The notes under the pieces: model-generated | Database searches by the model: none | Told to the model about the DNA's origin: nothing | The model's input: the letters and a program-made list of their open reading frames with translations, nothing else | Assembly (NCBI GenBank): GCA_044368575.1 | Contig: JBIPPH010000051.1 | Coordinates: 1 to 12,572, forward strand | Direction: 5' to 3' | DNA: 12,572 nt | DNA from: JABMMZ01 sp044368575 | GTDB taxonomy: Bacteria; Bacteroidota; Bacteroidia; NS11-12g; UBA955 | In this document: positions 6,563-12,572 of the stretch, one piece after another | Layout: every line of letters begins with the position of its first letter | How positions within the stretch are numbered: position 1 is the stretch's first letter | Translations under genes and position numbers: made by a program

Positions 6563-7639
6563 TTACAGGCCTACGAAATTGATGGTTTTACTGCCATTTT
6601 CAAAATGTTTTTTTACCCTTTGACTATGGGTATCTGTGATTAAAATTTGACCAAAAGCATCTGTTTGAAGCAAATCAATAAGTTTCTGAGCTCTCACTTC
6701 ATCAATTTTTTCAAATAAATCATCCAACAATAAAATTGGTTGAGTATTCATGTGTGCTCGTAAGAACTGATATTGCGCTAACTTTAATGCAATCACAAAA
6801 GCTTTACTTTGTCCTTGCGAGCCAAACTTTTTGAGCGCAAAGGCCCCTAATTGAAAGGTTAAGTCGTCCTTATGCACCCCAACAGAAGTTCTTTCCAGTA
6901 CCAAATCTTTATCGGTGTTTTGCTTGAGTAATTCCGAATAGTCAGAGGCATTAAGGTCGCTATCATACACCATTTTCATTTGTTCCTTTTCTGACCCAAA
7001 TAGATTGTAGTAAGTTTGAAAATGGGTATTTAAAACCTTTACTACTTCTTGGCGTTTTTGATGGATATATTGAGCAGCTGGAATTAATTTCTGATCATAT
7101 ACTTCTAACATGATCGGATCAAAATGTCTGTGCTTGGCAAATAATTTCAATTGCGCATTGCGCTGGTCTAAGACCTTATTGTATTCGGAGAGCGTGTTTA
7201 AATACACCCTATCTGTTTGACTGATACAAATGTCTAAAAACCTTCTACGTTCTTCACTATGACCAATAACCAATTCAATATCGTTTGGCGTAATCATGAC
7301 CACATTGATCAAACCTATATGGTCTATTAATTTATCGTAGAACTTGTCATTCTTTTTAAGCTTTTTCTTTTTATTGGCTTCAATCTGCATTTGCAAATCA
7401 ATGGCTTGCCCATTCTCAAAGTGAGCATTGATTGATGCTATAGTCTCCCCATGCTGAATGAGTTGGTAATCATATGCATTAAAATAACTCTTACAAGTGC
7501 TTAACATGTAAATAGCATCCAGCACATTGGTTTTACCCTGACCATTATTACCCGTAATACAAGTAATATCCGCATCGAAGTCAAGCTTTAACTGGCTATG
7601 ATTTTTAAAATGATAAAGGGCTAATTGTTGTATTTTCAC
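6563..7639 (-). CDS. recF: DNA replication and repair protein RecF (GTG start)
   Basis: RecF is the SMC/Rad50-like ABC ATPase that recognises gapped DNA and, with RecO and RecR, directs RecA loading. The 358 residues show Walker A GNNGQGKT (30-37), the ABC signature segment GSQGQSK (273-279), Walker B ILLLDD (302-307) followed by the D-loop region FEKIDEVR, and the ITDTH switch segment near the end. The middle (FLDICISQTDRVYL, LNTLSEYNKVL) is the RecF arm. Translation must start at GTG 7639: an in-frame TGA sits five codons upstream, no other start lies between, and the resulting MKIQQLALYHFKNH is the normal RecF opening. No clean TAnnTTTG was found upstream on this strand. It heads an operon with DUF721 and the carotenoid gene and diverges from pdhA. 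Confidence 0.97.
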   Translation of the reverse strand: MKIQQLALYHFKNHSQLKLDFDADITCITGNNGQGKTNVLDAIYMLSTCKSYFNAYDYQLIQHGETIASINAHFENGQAIDLQMQIEANKKKKLKKNDKFYDKLIDHIGLINVVMITPNDIELVIGHSEERRRFLDICISQTDRVYLNTLSEYNKVLDQRNAQLKLFAKHRHFDPIMLEVYDQKLIPAAQYIHQKRQEVVKVLNTHFQTYYNLFGSEKEQMKMVYDSDLNASDYSELLKQNTDKDLVLERTSVGVHKDDLTFQLGAFALKKFGSQGQSKAFVIALKLAQYQFLRAHMNTQPILLLDDLFEKIDEVRAQKLIDLLQTDAFGQILITDTHSQRVKKHFENGSKTINFVGL

Positions 7640-7642
7640 AGG

Positions 7643-7674
7643 TTTGTTTGATCAATTAATTTTATTTACTTTTG
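7643..7674 (+). promoter_or_regulatory. Candidate Bacteroidota promoter of pdhA
   Basis: TTTG at 7643-7646 (tandem with a second TTTG at 7647-7650) lies 20 bases upstream of TACTTTTG (7667-7674), an exact TAnnTTTG -7 element. Predicted transcription start is near 7680, giving a leader of about a dozen bases before the ATG at 7693. A rival TTG start at 7672 would lie inside the -7 element, which argues against it. Confidence 0.65.
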
Positions 7675-7675
7675 C

Positions 7676-7688
7676 CGTTCATTGAACG
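7676..7688. promoter_or_regulatory. 13-bp palindrome at the predicted pdhA transcription start
   Basis: CGTTCA-T-TGAACG is a perfect inverted repeat with 6-bp arms and a one-base centre, sitting between the -7 element and the pdhA ATG. The tight centre suits a dimeric DNA-binding protein better than an RNA hairpin, though a 5-bp stem with an ATT loop is possible. An operator role is inferred from position only. Confidence 0.35.
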
Positions 7689-7692
7689 AATT

Positions 7693-8694
7693 ATGGCTAA
7701 GGCTGCAAAAATAAAATTTAATCAGGAAACTTACCTTAAGTGGTATGAAATAATGTTGCTTGTTAGAAGATTTGAAGAAAAATCAGCTCAATTATACGGT
7801 CAACAAAAAATCAAAGGTTTTTGCCATTTGTACATTGGCCAAGAGGCCATAGTAGCAGGCATGGTTAGTGCCACAACCAAGGATGACAAATTTATTACCG
7901 CCTACCGCGACCATGGCCATGCATTGGCATTGGGTATGAGTGCTGATTCAGTTATGGCTGAATTATATGGCAAAGCAACAGGTTGTACTAAAGGTAAAGG
8001 TGGCAGCATGCACATGTTTAGCAAAGAACACAACTTTGTTGGTGGGCATGGCATTGTTGGTGGTCAAATACCATTGGGGGCAGGTATTGCCTTAGCTGAA
8101 CAATATTTAGGCACTAAAAATGTATGCTTGTGCTTTATGGGAGATGGAGCAGTCAGACAAGGGGCTCTTCACGAAACCTTTAACATGGCAATGCTTTGGA
8201 AATTACCCGTTGTTTTCATCTGTGAAAACAATGATTATGCGATGGGCACATCAGTTGAACGTACCACTAACGTTAAAGATATTTACAAAATTGGTGCGGC
8301 ATATGAAATGCCATCGTTCCAAGTTGATGGCATGAGTTGCGAAACTGTGCATGATGCAATTGATGAGGCCGTTGTTAGAGCAAGAAACGGTGAAGGACCA
8401 ACCTTCTTAGAAATCAAAACTTACAGATATAGAGGACACAGTATGAGTGACCCAGCAACCTACAGAACCAAAGAAGAGGTTGCTCACTACAAAACGCTTG
8501 ATCCGCTTGAAACAACCAAAGCCACCATCCTAAAAGAAAAATTCGCTACAGAGGCAGAACTTGATGCGCTTGAGGAGAGAATCATTGCAACTGTTAATCA
8601 ATCGGTTGAATTTGCAGAAAACTCCCCTTACCCTGACCCTTCTGAATTGTTTACTGATGTATACGAAGGAAATTACCCCTATTTGATGGATTAA
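7693..8694 (+). CDS. pdhA: Pyruvate dehydrogenase E1 component, alpha subunit
   Basis: PdhA pairs with the beta subunit to form the thiamine-diphosphate-dependent E1 of the pyruvate dehydrogenase complex, which decarboxylates pyruvate and acetylates the E2 lipoyl domain in the cytoplasm. The 333 residues from the ATG at 7693 are the usual length. The opening LKWYEIMLLVRRFEEK and the CHLYIGQEA segment (44-52) are diagnostic. The ThDP motif runs from GDG (150-152) to ENN (178-180), and the phosphorylation-loop region YRGHSMSDPATYR is at 246-258. In-frame TTG 7672 is rejected because it lies in the promoter -7 element. A branched-chain 2-oxoacid E1 alpha is the main alternative but is less likely from the motif wording and length. 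Neither pdhB nor an E2 gene follows; the next gene encodes a TPR protein after 42 bases. Confidence 0.93.
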   Translation: MAKAAKIKFNQETYLKWYEIMLLVRRFEEKSAQLYGQQKIKGFCHLYIGQEAIVAGMVSATTKDDKFITAYRDHGHALALGMSADSVMAELYGKATGCTKGKGGSMHMFSKEHNFVGGHGIVGGQIPLGAGIALAEQYLGTKNVCLCFMGDGAVRQGALHETFNMAMLWKLPVVFICENNDYAMGTSVERTTNVKDIYKIGAAYEMPSFQVDGMSCETVHDAIDEAVVRARNGEGPTFLEIKTYRYRGHSMSDPATYRTKEEVAHYKTLDPLETTKATILKEKFATEAELDALEERIIATVNQSVEFAENSPYPDPSELFTDVYEGNYPYLMD

Positions 8695-8715
8695 AATTAA
8701 AAAACACTATTTTCG
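8682..8715 (+). promoter_or_regulatory. Weak candidate promoter of the TPR-ribH pair
   Basis: TTTG (8682-8685, inside the last codons of pdhA), 22 bases, then TATTTTCG (8708-8715) matches the consensus with one mismatch in the -7 element. It would give a leader of about 15 bases before the ATG at 8737. Read-through from pdhA is equally possible. Confidence 0.3.
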
Positions 8716-8736
8716 CAACCCTTTTTCAGACTTATT

Positions 8737-9441
8737 ATGAGCAATAACGATATCATAGACCAAGAATTAGATAATACTTCAGAGCAAGAACAAAGCCCAT
8801 CTTCTCAAGGAAATGCTTTACTTGACAATTTCAAGCAATGGTTAAACCAACAAAATAAACCACTGGTATATTCGGTGGCCTCCATGTTGATTTTAAGTAT
8901 TGCTTATTTTGGCTATCAGTATCTTTATAAATTACCAAAAGAAAAAGAAGGTCTTGAAGCTATTTACCAAACTCAAGCTCAATTTGACGTAGACTCATTC
9001 AATTTAGTGGTTAAAACAGCTCCTAAATTAGCTGACCAATACAGCGGCACTAAAGCAGGTAACTTAGCGGCTTACATGGCAGGTGCATCATATCTAAGAC
9101 TATCTGATTACAAAAAAGCCATTACTTACTTAGAGCAATGTAGTTTTGAAGACCACGTTATGAAATATCAAGCCATTGGTTTATTGGGTGATGCATACAT
9201 TGAAGACAAAAACCTTGACAAAGGCTTAGATTTATATTTAAAAGCTAGCAAAGGCTCTGAACTTGAATTTTCTAAAGTTCAATGGGGCTTAAAAGCTGCC
9301 TCAGTTTACGAGAAGAAAAATGAATGGCAGGCTGCCTTAGATATTTACCTTGATCTCAAGAAAAATTACAAGGAAAATGATGTCGTTCAAGAAATGGACA
9401 AATACATTGGTCGTGCAAAAGCCAAATTAGGAGAGTATTAA
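8737..9441 (+). CDS. Membrane-anchored tetratricopeptide (TPR) protein, YfgM-like
   Basis: The 234-residue protein has an acidic, Gln/Ser-rich N-terminus, one membrane helix (about 43-63, VYSVASMLILSIAYFGYQYL), and then helical TPR units: AAYMAGASYLRLSDYKKAITYLEQ (about 109-132), a second unit around GLLGDAYIEDKNLDKGLDLYLKA, and a third around AASVYEKKNEWQAALDIYLDL. This one-TM plus TPR_21-type layout recalls YfgM, which binds the Sec translocon and periplasmic chaperones in E. coli, but the resemblance is architectural and the role here is unknown. With the N-terminus inside, the TPR domain would be periplasmic. Its stop overlaps the ribH start in TAATG, so the two are translationally coupled. 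As I recall, a TPR gene of this type beside recF and ribH is common in Bacteroidota. Confidence 0.8.
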   Translation: MSNNDIIDQELDNTSEQEQSPSSQGNALLDNFKQWLNQQNKPLVYSVASMLILSIAYFGYQYLYKLPKEKEGLEAIYQTQAQFDVDSFNLVVKTAPKLADQYSGTKAGNLAAYMAGASYLRLSDYKKAITYLEQCSFEDHVMKYQAIGLLGDAYIEDKNLDKGLDLYLKASKGSELEFSKVQWGLKAASVYEKKNEWQAALDIYLDLKKNYKENDVVQEMDKYIGRAKAKLGEY

Positions 9442-9914
9442 TGTCTAGCGCTCAGCAAAATTTATCTTCATTTGACCCCGATAATCTACCCAATTTACCC
9501 AATGCAGTAATTGGGATTGTGGTAGCTGAATGGCATTCAGAAATTACCAATGCCCTATTAAACGGCGCTTTAGAAGCGCTTGAATTAGCAAAGGTGAAGC
9601 CCCAAAATATTCATGTTTTCAAAGTGCCTGGTACCTATGAATTGCCTTACGGTGCAGTCAAAACCATTGACAAACATCAACCAGACGCTGTAGTTTGCCT
9701 AGGTTGTGTGATTCAAGGGGAAACACGTCATTTTGATTTTATTTGTAATGCAGTGGCCAATGGGTTAATGCAATTGAATATTCAATACAAGATTCCGGTA
9801 ACTTTTGGTGTTTTAACCACAGACAACTTAGAACAGGCCCAAAACCGCAGTGGTGGAAAACATGGTAATAAAGGATTTGAAGCAGGTTTAACTGCTTTAA
9901 AATCAATACAATAA
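9441..9914 (+). CDS. ribH: 6,7-dimethyl-8-ribityllumazine synthase
   Basis: RibH condenses 5-amino-6-ribitylamino-uracil with 3,4-dihydroxy-2-butanone 4-phosphate to give 6,7-dimethyl-8-ribityllumazine, the penultimate step of riboflavin synthesis, in a cytoplasmic pentamer or 60-mer. The 157 residues fit the family. Trp31 sits in the VVAEWH substrate-stacking position, VPGTYELP (62-69) is the substrate loop, GETRHFD (93-99) has the catalytic His97, and a conserved Arg136 lies in NRSGGKHGNKG. No FMN riboswitch is visible, and no other rib gene is in the window, so the pathway genes are dispersed. Expression probably depends on the upstream TPR gene, whose stop overlaps the ribH start by one base. 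Confidence 0.96.
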   Translation: MSSAQQNLSSFDPDNLPNLPNAVIGIVVAEWHSEITNALLNGALEALELAKVKPQNIHVFKVPGTYELPYGAVKTIDKHQPDAVVCLGCVIQGETRHFDFICNAVANGLMQLNIQYKIPVTFGVLTTDNLEQAQNRSGGKHGNKGFEAGLTALKSIQ

Positions 9915-9926
9915 GGCTCTTTTGAA

Positions 9927-9943
9927 ACCTGAAATTGTCAGGT
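9927..9943 (+). terminator. Small hairpin downstream of ribH, possible terminator
   Basis: ACCTGA (9927-9932), a five-base AATTG loop and TCAGGT (9938-9943) form a perfect 6-bp stem beginning 12 bases after the ribH stop. There is no T-tract after it, so it is not a canonical intrinsic terminator; it may be a weak terminator, an mRNA 3'-end stem or a protein site. Confidence 0.3.
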
Positions 9944-9978
9944 ATTCGTCAAAAATTAAAACTCAATTCTTTTTACAA

Positions 9979-10010
9979 TTTGAATTTCTGCAAATTTTTA
10001 TATAGATTTG
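9979..10010 (+). promoter_or_regulatory. Candidate Bacteroidota promoter of the secreted PKD-protein gene
   Basis: TTTG (9979-9982), a 20-base AT-rich spacer and TAGATTTG (10003-10010) match the Bacteroidota vegetative promoter consensus in both sequence and spacing. Predicted transcription start is near 10017, leaving a leader of roughly 18 bases before the ATG at 10035. This is the best promoter match in the window together with that of pdhA. Confidence 0.65.
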
Positions 10011-10034
10011 GGACTTTAATTCAATTATCAAGAC

Positions 10035-12572
10035 ATGAAAAAATTCTACCAACAACTGCTGTTCGCTGTGTTAGTGGTATTGAGCATGCAGCAAACTGCT
10101 TCTGCTCAAATGAACTTAGCACCTTCAGCAACCGCAACCGCATTCACATCTGACCCTAATGGCTTGTGGAACTGGTCTCAAATCAACAACAACAGTTTCA
10201 ACACCTGTGGTAATCAGGAGGCGTTTATCTGGACATCAACCAATGGTATCCAAGGAAATGAGTACATGCAATGGACTTGGACTAGTGCTAAAAGTATTAG
10301 CAAAATCCGTTTTCACAATGCATGGAACAACACCAGAAACTTGACGGCTGGTGATGTTTATTATTTCAATGGTACTACTTATGTCTTTTGGAAAACAATC
10401 AGCATAGCACAAGCTTGTGTTGACTCTGCTTCTTTCCCAACTATAACCACTACAAGTTTGAGAATTACCAACTTCAAAATGACAGGCGGTGGTCAATTAT
10501 CTAACCCTAGTTGGAGAGAGATCGAAGTGATCAGCGGTGCTAGTGTTAATAATGATGCTGGTGTTGCTTCAATTGCACCGTTAGATTTTTGTACAAACAC
10601 CCAATCTTTAGGTGTTAAAGTGTATAATTTCGGTAAATTTGGAATGGATAGCGTTCGTCTTCATTGGAGCATCAATGGTACGCCTCAAACATCAAGATAC
10701 ATAACTGCAAGTCCAAAAATTGCATCTGGTAAAGACACTTTAATTGTTTTAAATTCAGCGTTTTCATTTACCAACAATACATTGTATCAGTTTAAATTTT
10801 GGACCAGTCATCCAAACGGTTCATCTATTGACTCTGTAGCGGCCAACGATACACTTAATTACAATATTAATTTCTATGGCAACCCACCTACACCTACAAC
10901 ACAAAACTACATTCAATGTGGTATTGGTAGACCATTATTGAGAGCTTCAACAGGTAGCAGCAGCGATACCATTATGTGGTACACAGGCGCTACAGGAGGC
11001 AATCCAATTGGCATGGGTAGTTCTTTTTTAGGGCCTAAAATTTCAGGCACTACAACCTTCTATGCTCAAGCCTTTAGATTTGTAACTAAATCTGCATTAA
11101 ACAATGGCTATACTGGAAATACTGTTGTATCATTCAATTATGCGGCATATAATGGCAACTATTTTGATATCACAGCTTATGCCCCAATTAACTTGGATAG
11201 CATGCAGTTTAGAATATACAACTTCACCTCTACTACTAATTACTTGTTATATTATAAGTCAGGTACTTTTAATGGTTTTGAAACCAACTCTGGTGCATGG
11301 ACTTTAGTAAACGGCGGTGGCGGAAGAGTATTTTCAACCGGTGGTCAGAACTTTATTAAATTCTCTACAAAGGGTTTAATGTTGTCTGCTAACACAACTT
11401 ATGGTTTTTATTTTACCATTGACCCAACAACTGGTGGCGGTAACGATCTTTGGTTAAAAGGTTCAACAGCACCTAAAGCCAATGCGGACCTACTTATTGT
11501 TGGTGGAAAATATGCTTATGGCTTATTCAGTGCCACCGGCTTTGGACCAACTTGGACATCTGATTTAGAAGTTACCTACAGCAAAGCCTGTATCAATCCT
11601 ACAAGAACTGCTTTAGTGGTAACTGTTAAACCAAGACCAATTGGTGCTGATGTGGTTAAAGGTACTCCTTTCAATGGTCAATTCAATATTGGTGACTTCA
11701 CTAAGCCTGATGTGGCTGAAGTGGGTAAAACCATCACTTATGAGATTGCCCCTCCTACCGGTTACGTTAATGCTGACCACGGTAGCACTTGGATCCTTAA
11801 CAATGTTGTAGCTAAAACCAAATTTGGCAGCATTGTACCTAGCAACTTATACACTGTAGTAGCGCCTTCTTCTAGTGGCAACGGCAGTATTTCTTTTGCG
11901 CCTACTTCTACTTACTTAGATAGCTTTATTACTTTCTCTACTAACTTCTCTGACTTAGGTCCTCATTATTGCGATTCTACTGTCAACAGAACCTTAATAG
12001 TAGCACCTACTCCTAGAACTAACTTTAAATTCCCTTCTGTGATTTGTTTAGGTGATGCGATCTTATTTGAAAACACTACCACTATCCATTCTGGTAATGC
12101 TTCTTACATGTGGTACTTTGGTGATGGTGACTCTTCTGACTTACAAGCACCAGTACACGAATACAAAAACTCTGGTTCTTACCAAGTTAAATTGATTGCT
12201 AAGAGCACGCCTTGGGGTGTTATGAAAGATACTACTATTCAATTGGAAGTGGGTGAGTTGCCTGTAGTTAGATTCCGTGCTAACAACAAATGTTTTGGCT
12301 TACCTGTAACCTTCCAAAACCAAACTACCGTTGGTAACGGTACTATCTCTTACGATTGGGATTTTGGTGATGGTTCTGCTCACAGCTCTGCTAACAACCC
12401 TTCTCACAATTACACAGCTCCAGGTGGTTATAAAGTAACCTTAAAAGCTTCTGCTAATGGTTGCGAAGCGGTATTGGTTAAGAATGCTTACAGCTTTGCT
12501 AAGCCTGTGGCTAACTTTGCTGCGCCTTTGAATCCTGTTTGTGCTAAATCTGATGTAATCCTACCAAATACT
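10035..12572 (+). CDS. Large secreted multidomain PKD protein, open at window end
   Basis: One frame stays open from ATG 10035 to the last base (846 codons), so the C-terminus is unseen. Residues 1-24 are a signal peptide (MKKFYQQ, hydrophobic core, cleavage after ASA, then QMNLAP). Domains, inferred by eye: a discoidin/F5-8C-like galactose-binding fold (about 26-170, from NLAPSATATAF to NPSWREIEV); a CARDB-like region (about 175-285, starting NDAGVASI); an Ig-like domain split in two (about 295-347 and 518-535) around a Gly/aromatic-rich beta insert with YYKSGTFNGFETNSGAW; a further beta domain (about 536-655); and PKD domains with WYFGDGD (693-699) and YDWDFGDGS (773-781), a third beginning at about 825. 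Such proteins are usually surface adhesins or gliding/colonisation factors exported by the type IX secretion system in Bacteroidota; the C-terminal sorting domain that would prove this lies beyond the window. Codon use changes near 11630. It has its own promoter and follows ribH by 120 bases. Confidence 0.92.
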   Translation, partial: MKKFYQQLLFAVLVVLSMQQTASAQMNLAPSATATAFTSDPNGLWNWSQINNNSFNTCGNQEAFIWTSTNGIQGNEYMQWTWTSAKSISKIRFHNAWNNTRNLTAGDVYYFNGTTYVFWKTISIAQACVDSASFPTITTTSLRITNFKMTGGGQLSNPSWREIEVISGASVNNDAGVASIAPLDFCTNTQSLGVKVYNFGKFGMDSVRLHWSINGTPQTSRYITASPKIASGKDTLIVLNSAFSFTNNTLYQFKFWTSHPNGSSIDSVAANDTLNYNINFYGNPPTPTTQNYIQCGIGRPLLRASTGSSSDTIMWYTGATGGNPIGMGSSFLGPKISGTTTFYAQAFRFVTKSALNNGYTGNTVVSFNYAAYNGNYFDITAYAPINLDSMQFRIYNFTSTTNYLLYYKSGTFNGFETNSGAWTLVNGGGGRVFSTGGQNFIKFSTKGLMLSANTTYGFYFTIDPTTGGGNDLWLKGSTAPKANADLLIVGGKYAYGLFSATGFGPTWTSDLEVTYSKACINPTRTALVVTVKPRPIGADVVKGTPFNGQFNIGDFTKPDVAEVGKTITYEIAPPTGYVNADHGSTWILNNVVAKTKFGSIVPSNLYTVVAPSSSGNGSISFAPTSTYLDSFITFSTNFSDLGPHYCDSTVNRTLIVAPTPRTNFKFPSVICLGDAILFENTTTIHSGNASYMWYFGDGDSSDLQAPVHEYKNSGSYQVKLIAKSTPWGVMKDTTIQLEVGELPVVRFRANNKCFGLPVTFQNQTTVGNGTISYDWDFGDGSAHSSANNPSHNYTAPGGYKVTLKASANGCEAVLVKNAYSFAKPVANFAAPLNPVCAKSDVILPNT

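Noticed and set aside
7672..7692. TTG at 7672 as the pdhA start (adds MPFIERI)
   Set aside because: The codon is part of the TACTTTTG promoter element, and ATG 7693 gives the normal PdhA length and N-terminus.
9915..9960. FMN riboswitch or other structured RNA near ribH
   Set aside because: Only a 6-bp hairpin is present; none of the multi-stem conserved RFN-type structure is seen, and it lies downstream of ribH.
9935..10496. Short open frames on both strands over the ribH-PKD intergenic region and the start of the PKD gene (9935-10153 +, 10159-10344 +, 10236-10496 -)
   Set aside because: They overlap a long frame with signal peptide and recognisable domains starting at 10035; their translations show no family features.
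11104..11307. 67-codon plus-strand frame
   Set aside because: Out-of-frame shadow within the PKD gene with no recognisable content.
12117..12374. Direct DNA repeat of TTTGGTGATGG at about 12117 and 12364 as a mobile or recombinogenic repeat
   Set aside because: It simply encodes the FGDG motif of two successive PKD domains; the flanking DNA does not match.
1..12572. Mobile element, CRISPR, defence system or tRNA/rRNA gene
   Set aside because: No transposase, integrase, Cas, toxin-antitoxin or RNA gene signature was recognised; the content is mostly housekeeping plus one large surface protein.

Overview
The window reads as a low-GC chromosome segment from a member of the Bacteroidota. The evidence is the gene families (standalone PhnA domain, DUF721 next to recF, CruF-type carotenoid protein, a TPR gene coupled to ribH, a large secreted PKD protein), the absence of obvious Shine-Dalgarno sequences, and several upstream matches to the Bacteroidota promoter consensus TTTG-N(17-23)-TAnnTTTG. 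I cannot place it more precisely. No rRNA, tRNA, IS element, phage gene or CRISPR array was seen, and no gene-free stretch exceeds about 120 bases.

Layout. Bases 1-2159 (+): the 3' part of recO (it begins before the window), an SDR-family protein lacking the catalytic tyrosine, a 69-residue PhnA-domain protein, and a two-TM protein with a PH-like domain. Bases 2146-4409 (-): a PrxQ/AhpE-like peroxiredoxin, then aspS; aspS meets the PH gene tail to tail with a 14-base overlap. Bases 4458-5669 (+): a polytopic GT87/DUF2029 glycosyltransferase. Bases 5627-7639 (-): recF, a DUF721/DciA-like gene and a CruF-like carotenoid gene, packed as one operon. Bases 7693-9914 (+): pdhA, a membrane-anchored TPR protein and ribH. 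Bases 10035-12572 (+): the first 846 codons of a very large secreted protein (signal peptide, F5/8C-like domain, CARDB-like and Ig-like regions, PKD domains), still open at the window end.

How it works together. Most of the window is housekeeping: RecF and RecO belong to the RecFOR gap-repair pathway, AspRS to translation, PdhA to pyruvate oxidation, RibH to riboflavin synthesis and the peroxiredoxin to peroxide defence. Nothing here is clearly a new multi-gene system. The points most worth a second look are the large secreted protein (nested Ig domain, and a codon-usage change at a domain border), the Tyr-less SDR, promoter motifs abutting start codons, a 13-bp palindrome at the predicted pdhA transcription start, and a carotenoid gene translationally coupled to recF-DUF721.
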